A DNA stretch of 64,000 nt from Listeria costaricensis (GTDB lineage Bacteria > Bacillota > Bacilli > Lactobacillales > Listeriaceae). Positions 11,296 to 19,008 of the stretch are shown here, piece after piece. The notes under the pieces are model-generated. The model searched no databases. It was not told the origin of the DNA and was given only the letters and a program-made list of their open reading frames with translations. The position numbers were made by a program, and so were the translations under genes. The stretch spans positions 248,001-312,000 of the forward strand of contig NZ_FXUT01000001.1 in NCBI RefSeq assembly GCF_900183385.1, given 5' to 3'. Each line of letters begins with the position of its first letter. Position 1 is the first letter of the stretch.

Positions 11296-12330
11296 TTGGT
11301 GAATGAAATTGCTGCTTTTTTTCAGCACCGCGGTGTTAGACGCGTATTCGTTTTCTTGATGCTGGCATTTGTTTTATATTTACTTCGCAGCATGATTGAC
11401 ATTATTTTACTCACATTTATTTTCTCCTTTTTGATTACACGCTTGGAAAACTTTATTTTAAAAAGGATCAAGGTTTATCGGCAGATCATCGTTTTGTTGC
11501 TTTACACGCTGATCGCACTCGGTTTGACCTTTATTGCCGTCAAATATGTACCGGCTCTGACTGAGCAGATCAGTCAATTATTTAAATTTCTCAACACATT
11601 TTTTAGTACCGAAAGTAATAATGACTTTATCAATTATTTGGTTCAAATGGCCAATGAAATCGATATTATGAAGTATACGGAGCAAGGGGTTCAGATGGCC
11701 GTTACCTATCTAACCAACATTGGTGTCGTCTTAATCAATGTCTTTATCGCGCTTATTCTGAGCCTGTTTTTCTCACTGGGACGCGATCATTTGATTCGTT
11801 TTACCAAGCAATTCAGTACAAGCAAGGTTGCCTTTGTTTATGATGAAATGAAATACTTTGGAACCAAATTTTCTGCAACTTTTGGAAAAGTCATTGAAGC
11901 TCAGTTTTTAATTGCGCTCGTGAACTGCGTGCTCACAACCATTGCTCTTTGGGTGCTTGGCTTTCCGCAATTATTCGCGTTGTCAGTCATGGTCTTTCTG
12001 CTAGGGCTGATTCCAGTTGCAGGCGTGATTATTTCAATGGTGCCGCTGACAATTATTGCCTATACGATTGGTGGGTTTCAATATGTCTTTTATATTGCTT
12101 TGGTAGTAGTGATTATTCATGCACTGGAATCCTATGTGCTAAATCCAAAGCTGATGTCTGCAAAAACCGATCTACCAGTTTTTTACACGTTTATCATATT
12201 AATATTTGGCGAACACTTCTTTGGTGTATGGGGACTGATCGTGGGAATCCCGGTTGTGATGTTCTTTTTAGATGTACTTGGTGTGACCGATCAGGCGGAG
12301 CATTTGCTCGAACGAAAAAAACAAGCTTGA
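11296..12330 (+). CDS. AI-2E family (PerM/YubA-like) membrane protein
   Basis: This roughly 344-residue protein has about eight hydrophobic segments and the AI-2E_transporter layout. An N-terminal helix pair (VFVFLMLAFVLYLLRSMIDIILLTFIFSFLI) comes first and a less hydrophobic middle follows. The C-terminal block contains LIALVNCVLTTIALWVLGFPQ, LGLIPVAGVIISMVPLTIIAYTIGG and HALESYVLNPKLMSAKTDLPVF. Members have been linked to autoinducer-2, sodium or general efflux, so substrate is unknown. The start is TTG 11296 or GTG 11299, both behind AAGGGGG. It is co-oriented 14 bp after murB and ends in its own terminator. Confidence 0.88.
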   Translation: MVNEIAAFFQHRGVRRVFVFLMLAFVLYLLRSMIDIILLTFIFSFLITRLENFILKRIKVYRQIIVLLLYTLIALGLTFIAVKYVPALTEQISQLFKFLNTFFSTESNNDFINYLVQMANEIDIMKYTEQGVQMAVTYLTNIGVVLINVFIALILSLFFSLGRDHLIRFTKQFSTSKVAFVYDEMKYFGTKFSATFGKVIEAQFLIALVNCVLTTIALWVLGFPQLFALSVMVFLLGLIPVAGVIISMVPLTIIAYTIGGFQYVFYIALVVVIIHALESYVLNPKLMSAKTDLPVFYTFIILIFGEHFFGVWGLIVGIPVVMFFLDVLGVTDQAEHLLERKKQA

Positions 12331-12356
12331 GCCGTGCGCATTGCGCGGCTTTTTTC
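12331..12356 (+). terminator. Terminator after the AI-2E family gene
   Basis: GCCG-T-GCGC / GCGCGGC with a 3-nt loop is followed by six T residues. An extended -10 (TGCTACAAT, TACAAT at 12368-12373) for the next gene lies just beyond. Confidence 0.85.
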
Positions 12357-12397
12357 TTTGGTTATGCTACAATAGATTTCAGAAAGAAGGGGTGTTG

Positions 12398-13675
12398 ATG
12401 AGCCGTTACTTGGTTGTTCTATCACTAGATGCCTTAGGGGCAGAAGATTTAGAAGATTTAAGCGAATTGGATGCGCTGGCTGAATTAATGGAAAAAGGGG
12501 TGCATATTAAGCAGGTGGAGTCCATTTACCCCTCACTGACTTATCCAGCACATACTTCGATTATTACAGGGCACTATCCAAAGACACATGGCATCGTGAA
12601 TAACACGAAGATCGAGCCTGGCAAAGCGTCGCCGGATTGGTTCTGGTTCAAGAAAAGTATTCGTGTGCCGACACTTTATGATAAGGCGAAAGAAGCAGGA
12701 TTAAAAACAGCTGCTTTTCTTTGGCCTGTCGCAGCTAAAAGTGGGATTGATCATAATATTGCGGAAATTTTTCCCAATCGATTTTGGCTCAATCAGGTGA
12801 TGGTCTCGTTATGGGGGAGCTCGCCGCGTTTTCTACTTGAAATGAATAAAAAATACGGGCATTTACGTAAAGGCATCCATCAGCCGGAATTGGATCATTT
12901 TTTGACGGAAGCTGTGATTGATACGATTCTACATAAACAACCCGAATTGCTTTTGGCTCATTTTGTCGATATGGATAGTATGCGTCATGCATATGGCGTG
13001 CGTAGTAAAGAAGCAAAAGCAGCACTCAAAAGGCATAATACGCGTGTGCGGCGCATTGTTGAAGCGACAAAAGAAGCCGGGATTTATCAGGATACAACTT
13101 TTGTGATTTTAGGGGATCATTATCAAATCGATGTCGATACAGCCATTCGTCTAAATGTCCGTTTACAGGAATTGGGCTACATTAAAACCAATCAAAACGG
13201 AGAGGTCGTTTCCTGGCAAGCGTATGCGAAAAGTGCCGATGGTTCCAGCTATATCTACTGTGAAGATACGGCCATTCGTCAAATTTTGCAACAAGAATTG
13301 AGGAAGGTGGAGGGCGTTGAGCGGATTTTGATACAGCCGGAAATTGCAGAAAAAGGGGCAGATCCAGCGGCATGTTTGATGGTTGAAGGGAAGCCCGGCT
13401 ACTTTTTCATGGAGCAACTGAACGGCCCGCTTGTTGAAAAGGTATCGCCGGAAAAGGTGGGGGAGCCGGATTACTATAAAGCGGTCCACGGTTATGATCC
13501 TAAAAAAGAAAATTATCAAACGACATTGGTCATTGCAGGACCGGAAATCAAACAACAGACTGTTTTTGAAAAAGCGCGATTGATCGACGAGGGGCCAACT
13601 TTTGCCCGCATTCTCGGATTAGAACTACCAGAAACGGAAGGCCGTGTTCTAGAAGAAATTTTTATTACTCAATAA
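12398..13675 (+). CDS. Alkaline-phosphatase-superfamily phosphodiesterase/nucleotide pyrophosphatase-like protein
   Basis: This 425-residue cytosolic-looking metallo-hydrolase has the phosphodiest (type I phosphodiesterase/nucleotide pyrophosphatase) fold. Metal and nucleophile motifs are visible: VVLSLDALG with the first Asp, SLTYPAHTSIITGHYPKTHGIVNN with the Thr nucleophile region, AHFVDMDSMRHAYG, FVILGDHYQ and KAVHGYDP. The substrate is unknown. ATG 12398 is preferred because AGAAGGGG lies just upstream. A longer in-frame start at 12341 would fall inside the previous gene's terminator. It has its own extended -10 promoter, and the transporter gene 13 bp downstream is probably co-transcribed. 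Confidence 0.85.
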   Translation: MSRYLVVLSLDALGAEDLEDLSELDALAELMEKGVHIKQVESIYPSLTYPAHTSIITGHYPKTHGIVNNTKIEPGKASPDWFWFKKSIRVPTLYDKAKEAGLKTAAFLWPVAAKSGIDHNIAEIFPNRFWLNQVMVSLWGSSPRFLLEMNKKYGHLRKGIHQPELDHFLTEAVIDTILHKQPELLLAHFVDMDSMRHAYGVRSKEAKAALKRHNTRVRRIVEATKEAGIYQDTTFVILGDHYQIDVDTAIRLNVRLQELGYIKTNQNGEVVSWQAYAKSADGSSYIYCEDTAIRQILQQELRKVEGVERILIQPEIAEKGADPAACLMVEGKPGYFFMEQLNGPLVEKVSPEKVGEPDYYKAVHGYDPKKENYQTTLVIAGPEIKQQTVFEKARLIDEGPTFARILGLELPETEGRVLEEIFITQ

Positions 13676-13688
13676 AGGGGAAACATGG

Positions 13689-14936
13689 ATGAAAATGACC
13701 AAACAGGAAAAAAGCTGGATCATGCAAGACTGGGCGAATTCTGCTTATTCAATTATGATCACCACAGCGATTTTGCCGATTTATTTTAAAGGGATCGCAC
13801 ATAATGCTGGACTTAGCGACCAGATGTCAACAGCCTATCTAGGTTACGCCAATTCCATCGGCACTTTGTTGATTTCACTTTTAGCACCGATTTTAGGAAC
13901 CATTGCAGACTATCGCTTTTTTAAGAAACGCTTCTTCAGTCTGTTTACATGGCTCGGTATTCTCACAACGATCAGTTTTGCCTTTGTCCCATCAGATGGT
14001 TGGCTGCTACTTTTGATTTTATATGCTTGTTCTTTGATCGGATTTGCCGGAGCGAACATTTTTTATGATGCTTTTCTCATTGATATCACCACAAATGCAC
14101 GAATGGATATGATTTCATCAGCAGGGTATGCTTTTGGCTATTTGGGCAGTTCGATTCCATTTATTTTATTTATCATCTTGCAGGCGACGGGGATTTTGCC
14201 TGTTAGTCAGGTCACGCTTGTGAATATTGGCTTTTTGATGACGGCACTTTGGTGGATGCTGTTTACCTTACCGTTTTGGAAAAATGTTCAGCAGATTCAC
14301 TATATTGAGCCGGAACCACGCCCTGTCCGCACAAGCTTTAAACGTCTTTTCCATACGATTCGCCATATTGGTGCACACAAAAATATCATTCTTTTTTTAA
14401 TTGCGTATTTTTTCTATATTGATGGAGTAGATACGATTTTCCGAATGGCCACTAGCTATGGGATTGATTTAGGGATTTCGGAAACTACGTTGATTGTGAT
14501 TTTACTCGTAACGCAGTTGATTGCTTTCCCGTCCACCATTCTTTACGGACGTTTAGCGCAACGATTTCAAACAAAACCACTCATTTTGGTGGCCATTTGT
14601 ACCTACATTATTATTTGTATCTATGCCGTTTTCATGAAATCAACACTCGATTTTTGGTTATTAGCTGTGCTTGTCGGAACGAGCCAAGGTGGCATTCAAG
14701 CACTTAGTCGTTCATATTTTGGTAAAATTATCCCCAAAAAGCGTGCGAATGAATTCTACGGTTTTTATAATATTTTCGGGAAATTCTCAGCTATCATGGG
14801 TCCGGCACTGCTTGGTATTATCACGCAAATTACTGGTAAGACGCAGTTAGGGGTCGCAAGTCTGATTGTGCTTTTCATTGTTGGTGGTATTTTATTCCTA
14901 TTTGTGAAAGAGGAGAAAGATTTAAACTTTCTTTAA
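13689..14936 (+). CDS. MFS transporter of the Atg22/UMF1 type
   Basis: This 415-residue protein has about 12 membrane segments. Its opening (EKSWIMQDWANSAYSIMITTAILPIYFK) is characteristic of the Atg22/UMF1 branch of the major facilitator superfamily. So are the ANIFYDAFLIDIT and GGIQALSRSYFGKIIPKKRANEFYGFYNIFGKFSAIMGP motifs. In bacteria the substrates are mostly unknown, and amino-acid efflux is the fungal precedent. ATG 13689 has AAGGGG 8 nt upstream. It is likely expressed with the phosphodiesterase gene before it. Confidence 0.88.
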   Translation: MKMTKQEKSWIMQDWANSAYSIMITTAILPIYFKGIAHNAGLSDQMSTAYLGYANSIGTLLISLLAPILGTIADYRFFKKRFFSLFTWLGILTTISFAFVPSDGWLLLLILYACSLIGFAGANIFYDAFLIDITTNARMDMISSAGYAFGYLGSSIPFILFIILQATGILPVSQVTLVNIGFLMTALWWMLFTLPFWKNVQQIHYIEPEPRPVRTSFKRLFHTIRHIGAHKNIILFLIAYFFYIDGVDTIFRMATSYGIDLGISETTLIVILLVTQLIAFPSTILYGRLAQRFQTKPLILVAICTYIIICIYAVFMKSTLDFWLLAVLVGTSQGGIQALSRSYFGKIIPKKRANEFYGFYNIFGKFSAIMGPALLGIITQITGKTQLGVASLIVLFIVGGILFLFVKEEKDLNFL

Positions 14937-15000
14937 GTCCTTTTAACAATGATTTTATCTTTTACTGGTAAGATAGAATCAAAGTTAGGAGGGAAACAAT

Positions 15001-15588
15001 ATGAAAAAAATTCTTGATTATATCGCGTTACCACTTGTTTCCATCAGTTTTGCTATTTTTCTCTACGTGCATTTTATTAGCGGCTGGATGTGGTTCTATC
15101 TAAAAAATATTATGGAAACTTATTCCTACATGGATATTATGACAATACTTGCAGGAGCCGCATTGATATATTTGATTTTGGTGCAGCTCGTCCGACTGAA
15201 AATTGATCATAAACGCTTGATTATTGCCTATATGATTTATTTTATTATCTTAGGCGTGCTGCTTTTTGGGAAAGCATCCGATGTGCAAGGGGTTTCTTTT
15301 GATACATTTAGTTTTGTAAATAGCTTTGCAGCAGGCAATCTCCGGGTGATCACACTGGGCAATATCCTGATGTTTATGCCCATTGGATTTCTGCTAGTTA
15401 AACGCTCATTCTGGCAAACAGGCTTAATTGCTATTGGCTTGGTTACTGGGATTGAAATTACACAATATATTTTAAAAGTAGGATTTTTCGACACTGGAGA
15501 TATTTTCTTAAACACAACTGGCATTTTACTAGGTTTCTTATTGCTTCGTGTGAGCGCTCATCTGGTAAATCGGCCGATAAAAAAATAA
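15001..15588 (+). CDS. VanZ family protein
   Basis: This 195-residue membrane protein has about five hydrophobic segments. The VanZ-like core is NILMFMPIGFLLVKR ... GIEITQYILKVGFFDTGDIFLNTTGILLGF. VanZ in Tn1546 gives low-level teicoplanin resistance by an unclear mechanism, and most chromosomal VanZ-family proteins have no known role. L. monocytogenes has a VanZ-like gene at the equivalent place (from memory). The ATG follows TTAGGAGGG. An inverted repeat, GATTTTATCTT / AAGATAGAATC (14951-14980), lies directly before the ribosome site. Confidence 0.85.
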   Translation: MKKILDYIALPLVSISFAIFLYVHFISGWMWFYLKNIMETYSYMDIMTILAGAALIYLILVQLVRLKIDHKRLIIAYMIYFIILGVLLFGKASDVQGVSFDTFSFVNSFAAGNLRVITLGNILMFMPIGFLLVKRSFWQTGLIAIGLVTGIEITQYILKVGFFDTGDIFLNTTGILLGFLLLRVSAHLVNRPIKK

Positions 15589-15619
15589 AGACTTCGACAT
15601 GAAGAGCGAGGAAGGCAAA

Positions 15620-16036
15620 GTGGAAAAAATTAAAATCGAACAAATTATGGAACGAGTTGTTGCTCGTTATGAAAATAATCTGGAGCAAGCTTTATCAGGT
15701 TTTGTCACACCATATTTAAAAGAAAAGGGGGAAGAAGGGAGTCGAAATCGCTTTATCATCGGTTTCTGTCTCTTATTTACCCGAAAGTTCAAGTATGATT
15801 TAAGAAGAGAGGGTTTGCTCAAATTATTACTGGAGGAAGAGAAGGGCTACGCAGAGCCTGATAAATGGATTATAGAAGTTTTTCAGTTTTTATATGCACC
15901 CAATACAACCTTATCCACGTTCTCAACACAGCTAAGCGATTATTCGATAGAAGATTATCTTTTCTTTGTTGAAAGAACAGGCGATTCGGTGATTGCAGAA
16001 AAAATTTGTTCGTGGCAAAATAAGGAGACCTGTTAA
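15620..16036 (+). CDS. Hypothetical protein
   Basis: I do not recognise this 138-residue protein. It is soluble-looking and mostly helical, with charged runs (LKEKGEEGSRNRFI, RKFKYDLRREGLLKLLLEEEKG) and an aromatic C-terminal half. GTG 15620 has GAGGAAGG immediately upstream, while an in-frame ATG at 15599 lacks a ribosome site. It follows the VanZ gene closely and shares its terminator, so it is probably co-transcribed with it. Confidence 0.65.
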   Translation: MEKIKIEQIMERVVARYENNLEQALSGFVTPYLKEKGEEGSRNRFIIGFCLLFTRKFKYDLRREGLLKLLLEEEKGYAEPDKWIIEVFQFLYAPNTTLSTFSTQLSDYSIEDYLFFVERTGDSVIAEKICSWQNKETC

Positions 16037-16053
16037 AAAGGTCTCCTTATTTT
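16018..16053 (+). terminator. Terminator of the vanZ-like unit
   Basis: AATAAGGAGACC / GGTCTCCTTATT is a perfect 12-bp stem with a 7-nt loop and T tail, overlapping the stop codon region. Confidence 0.92.
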
Positions 16054-16071
16054 TGTGTAAATGAGAGAAAC

Positions 16072-16123
16072 TTGACAAGAAGACAGTGTCATGATAAATT
16101 GTAAATCGTAATAATTACGATTT
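16072..16123 (+). promoter_or_regulatory. Promoter with a perfect Zur (zinc uptake regulator) box
   Basis: TTGACA (16072-16077) and TAAATT (16095-16100) are 17 bp apart. Immediately downstream, 16103-16123 is a flawless 10+1+10 palindrome containing TCGTAATAATTACGA. That equals the Bacillus/Listeria Zur consensus TCGTAATNATTACGA and differs from Fur (TGATAAT...) and PerR (TTATAAT...) boxes. It covers the expected start of transcription, a repressor position, so the gene should be on when zinc is low. Confidence 0.85.
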
Positions 16124-16143
16124 AAACAAGGAGGAATTTTATA

Positions 16144-16290
16144 ATGGCAGAAAAAATGGACCTTTCTAGTGCTTATCGTCGAATGCGTAGTCGAAATGCA
16201 AAAACTCGAAAACGTGCGCTTAAGATTATCCAGGCACAAAAGCGAAAGAAAACACGCATTGACTCCGCTTCTAGTGTTAATTGGGGATAA
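16144..16290 (+). CDS. 48-residue basic protein in the predicted Zur regulon
   Basis: This small ORF begins with ATG behind a strong AAGGAGGAA. The protein opens MAEKMDLSSAYRRMRSRNAK, continues with TRKRALKIIQAQKRKK and ends SSVNWG. It is rich in Arg/Lys, with no Cys or His, so it is not itself an obvious zinc ligand. It resembles, from memory, a short family labelled 'putative metal homeostasis protein' in lactic acid bacteria, which I cannot verify. The perfect Zur box upstream supports a zinc-limitation role. Its last 14 nt overlap the 3' end of the convergent gene. Confidence 0.75.
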   Translation: MAEKMDLSSAYRRMRSRNAKTRKRALKIIQAQKRKKTRIDSASSVNWG

Positions 16291-16681
16291 TCAAGTCATC
16301 ATCAGAATCAGGTGTTTCAGACTCCAGTGTAATAAGTAGCCGGTGCGGCAGGCAAACAATTTGCTCGCCGGCTTTCTTTTTCCAGCCCATATGTACACCG
16401 ATTTGATCAGGGCTGTTGTCTTCTTTGATGCAGATTTGATGGTTCTGGATTTGAATTACATTATACTTGGCGCCTTTTCTAATGGTAAAAGTCTGATCTT
16501 TAGCATGAGTTAGATCGATTTTCCTCAAAGTTTTACCATCTTGTTGAATAACCGCATAGATGACATCCGATTCATTATTCGGAGATGCTTGTGTTGAAAA
16601 CAAATATATGGGCAAGAACGAAAAAAGAAATAAAAGGCCTACAATCACAATATCGAACGGTTTAATCATTTTTTTGAACAT
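16277..16681 (-). CDS. NusG domain II-containing membrane-anchored protein
   Basis: This 134-residue protein has one N-terminal hydrophobic helix (FDIVIVGLLFLFSFLPIYLF) and an extracytoplasmic domain. The pattern is VIQQDGKTLRKIDL ... YNVIQIQNHQICIKEDNSPDQIGVHMGWKKKAGEQIVCLPHRLLI. This is the NusG_II (NGN-like second domain) arrangement seen in small exported Firmicutes proteins of unknown role. I prefer ATG 16681 over 16690 because AAAGGA then has normal spacing. The 3' end overlaps the convergent 48-aa gene by 14 bp. Confidence 0.75.
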   Translation of the reverse strand: MFKKMIKPFDIVIVGLLFLFSFLPIYLFSTQASPNNESDVIYAVIQQDGKTLRKIDLTHAKDQTFTIRKGAKYNVIQIQNHQICIKEDNSPDQIGVHMGWKKKAGEQIVCLPHRLLITLESETPDSDDDLIIPN

Positions 16682-16799
16682 AATGTGCATTCCTTTGTTA
16701 TTCGTTATTTTTTATAGCTTAACAAAAGATGACTTAGTCTTAAAATAATCTATTTTAGGAGGATATGCAAGTTGAATAAGTAGGGAATTACATAATCTC

Positions 16800-16836
<37 letters not shown>

Positions 16837-16887
16837 GTGTGTTACGCAGGTACCTTATAACTGTTTGATTTTTGAACTCAATCTGCA

Positions 16888-17328
16888 TTAAAGATAGTCC
16901 TCGTTGGCTATGATTATAGAACAAAGGCTCTCGCTGAGGGATATACCTGTTGGGCTTATAGGATTAATAACATCGGGATATCCTTTTTGCCAACTGTAAA
17001 CTTCGGGATTATCTACTCTCATATCCTCTTTTTTTATAGCCCATTCTGAATCTTTGTTCCAGGCAACACCAAATTTCAGGTAAACTGTCTGATTATTAGT
17101 AACTGGATGATTAGGCACATCATGTTGAGTAAAAAACATAAGTTCTTGCGGGGAAAGGATGACATGAAACGCTTGGTTGATTTCACATGTGCCATATTTA
17201 AGATAAAATTCATGTAACGCTTTAGGTAGTTTCCCAATTTTGGTTTCTGTTATCAAAATTTCGCTTTCAGGAATGCCGTGACAAGATAATGTGTCAATAT
17301 AGTCTTCTAAATCCGAAAAGTAGTTCAC
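16888..17328 (-). CDS. SMI1/KNR4 (SUKH) family protein, orphan immunity-like
   Basis: This 146-residue protein has the SUKH-fold pattern. The opening is DLEDYIDTL ... ITETKIGKLPKALHEFYLKYG. A beta region (FHVILSPQELMFF) follows, and late motifs are YLKFGVAWNKDSEWAIK and SLSESLCSIIIA. SUKH proteins often neutralise polymorphic toxins, but no toxin gene is present nearby, so it may be an orphan immunity gene or a housekeeping member. The GTG start has GAAGGAGC about 12 nt upstream. The gene is noticeably AT-rich and is bracketed by 13-bp direct repeats (16806-16818, 17578-17590), which suggests it was inserted. Confidence 0.75.
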   Translation of the reverse strand: MNYFSDLEDYIDTLSCHGIPESEILITETKIGKLPKALHEFYLKYGTCEINQAFHVILSPQELMFFTQHDVPNHPVTNNQTVYLKFGVAWNKDSEWAIKKEDMRVDNPEVYSWQKGYPDVINPISPTGISLSESLCSIIIANEDYL

Positions 17329-17604
17329 AACGCTTTATCTGCTCCTTCAATTAAAATAAATTATTGACGAATTGGTCGAATTTCTTTCAAACAAAGTAAA
17401 ATCTCTTAAAAAGCAAATGGCCAATCAAATGCTCCTATATCTCAAAAAACATATTCATATCAGTCCAATCATGTAATAAGATATGGCGTGTTTTCCTATA
17501 AAAAAGCTATATCCATCCGATAAATTTTACCACTAATTCTTGTGAGAGTAAACTTGGAAAGGTTAATCTGACTATACAGTTTACATAATAGTATTATGTA
17601 AATA
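17329..17604. other. AT-rich intergenic region with a 23-bp palindrome
   Basis: No gene is visible in this stretch. It holds a perfect 11+1+11 palindrome at 17580-17602 (TTTACATAATA, G, then its complement), with no T-run after it. The first 11 bases also occur at 16808-16818 on the other side of the SUKH gene. Function is unknown. Confidence 0.6.
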
Positions 17605-17642
17605 AAAAATAAGCCTCATCTTTCTGAGACCTATTTTTTATG
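17605..17642 (-). terminator. Terminator of mdrL
   Basis: Read on the minus strand, AAATAGGTCTCAGA / TCTGAGG-type pairing with a short loop is followed by TTATTTTTTAT just past the mdrL stop. Confidence 0.7.
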
Positions 17643-17646
17643 GCTA

Positions 17647-18846
17647 TTAGTTAGATTCTTCAACTTGTGTAGGTGCTGCTTTCAAATAATTTTCAAACGG
17701 CTGCAGTTTCAAAAATAATAAGCCCATGCCGGCGAAACATAAAACAGCTGCGACAATAAATGGCCAGCTCATGCCAAAATGCTCCGAAATAAGCCCTGAA
17801 ACAATCGGTGCAAATGCTGCACCAAGCCAGCGGACAAAATTATATGCCCCACTGGTTACGCTTCTTTCGTACGGAGAATGCTCCATTACGGTTGTTGTGA
17901 AAAGCGCGTTGTTAATCCCCAGCACAAGCCCAGAAATCACGATTAACACAATCCGAACTGGCACAGAATCGAATATGCCCATTAAAATTAAAATGACTGC
18001 ACAGGCAAACAAAGTCCCCTTCAAGACTTGCTTGGAATCAAAGCGCGCCTCCAAGCCGTGGGCGATTTTTGCAGACCCGAGCGCTAGGCAAAGTCCCCAT
18101 GCAAAGAAAACAAAACCAATTTGAATAGCAGACAAGCCTAGTACAAGCGGTGAAAATGCTAAAATTGTAAAGAAACAATAATAATAAAACATGCCGCTAA
18201 GCGTGATTTGCAAAAATGGTTTAAAGGTAAATAGATGAAGCATCTGTTTAATTGGCCGCTCCGTCTTGGCTTTATCAGGTACCACCGCTTTTTTCGGTTC
18301 TTTTACTTTTAAAAGAATCAACAGTCCTGCTAGAAAAATAAGACAAGCTGTTGCATAAAACGGATAGCGCCAGGAAAAGTTGCCTAGAATTCCGCCTACG
18401 AGTGGACCGAATGCCATCCCAAGACCCATAGCTGACTCATACAAGCCAATCGCATGGCCAGGTGTACTGGATAAGCCAATCAGCATAGTCATGGCAGTAG
18501 CCAAAAACATGGAGTTACCAAAGCCCCAGCCAGCTCTGAAAATGGAAAGTGCTCCGATACTGTTTGAAAATCCGCAAAGCAGTGCAAAGACTGTCACAAC
18601 AAACAAACCCGTCACAATTAGCCGTTTATCCCCTACTTTACTTGCAACAATCCCAATCGGAATCATCATCACAGCCATTGTAAAAATGTAAGACGTAAAT
18701 AACATTTCCACCTGCGAATGAGTTGCACCTATACTTTCCGCGATGGATGGCAATAATGGATCGACAATACCTATCCCCATAAATGCTAAAAGTGAGGCTA
18801 AAACCGTCACCCATTTTCCAAAGTTTTTTTCTTTTTCCGTTAACAT
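17647..18846 (-). CDS. mdrL: MFS multidrug efflux pump MdrL
   Basis: This 399-residue major facilitator of the DHA1 drug:proton antiporter type has 12 membrane segments. Typical motifs are MGIGIVDPLLPSIA, ASKVGDKR (motif A), SIFRAGWGFGNSM and the long central loop before the second six helices. Divergent pairing with a PadR repressor matches mdrL-ladR of L. monocytogenes, where the pump exports several drugs and ethidium. I start at ATG 18846 (MLTEKEK). The upstream in-frame ATG at 18879 falls at or before the predicted transcript start, given TTGACA at 18908-18913 and TACACT at 18885-18890. Confidence 0.88.
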   Translation of the reverse strand: MLTEKEKNFGKWVTVLASLLAFMGIGIVDPLLPSIAESIGATHSQVEMLFTSYIFTMAVMMIPIGIVASKVGDKRLIVTGLFVVTVFALLCGFSNSIGALSIFRAGWGFGNSMFLATAMTMLIGLSSTPGHAIGLYESAMGLGMAFGPLVGGILGNFSWRYPFYATACLIFLAGLLILLKVKEPKKAVVPDKAKTERPIKQMLHLFTFKPFLQITLSGMFYYYCFFTILAFSPLVLGLSAIQIGFVFFAWGLCLALGSAKIAHGLEARFDSKQVLKGTLFACAVILILMGIFDSVPVRIVLIVISGLVLGINNALFTTTVMEHSPYERSVTSGAYNFVRWLGAAFAPIVSGLISEHFGMSWPFIVAAVLCFAGMGLLFLKLQPFENYLKAAPTQVEESN

Positions 18847-18884
18847 ATTTTCGACACTTCTTTCACCTTTTTTATACATTCTCT

Positions 18885-18976
18885 AGTGTAAGGTAATTTG
18901 AAACATATGTCAATATTTACATATGTAATTTATGACATATGTTTGATTTGTCTTATCTGATGAAATCCTTTACAAT
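18885..18976. promoter_or_regulatory. Divergent mdrL/ladR promoters with a triple phased operator
   Basis: mdrL (minus): TTGACA 18908-18913, TACACT 18885-18890, spacer 17. ladR (plus): TTGTCT 18948-18953, TACAAT 18971-18976, spacer 17. Between them are three ACATATGT-centred palindromes at 18901-18912, 18917-18928 and 18933-18944, with centres exactly 16 bp apart. Adjacent elements create ATGT-N8-ACAT twice, the known PadR operator pattern. The first palindrome overlaps the mdrL -35. Confidence 0.85.
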
Positions 18977-19008
18977 AGAACTAAGATAACTATCAGAAGG
19001 TGAAAAAA

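Noticed and set aside
12341-12397. N-terminal extension of the phosphodiesterase-like protein
   Set aside because: It would run through the terminator and promoter, while ATG 12398 has a proper ribosome site.
13163-13555. Antisense open frame inside the phosphodiesterase gene
   Set aside because: It is a shadow of the real coding frame, with no ribosome site or family pattern.
14951-14980. Terminator before the vanZ-like gene
   Set aside because: The inverted repeat has no T-run and ends right at the ribosome site, so it is noted only as a possible leader hairpin.
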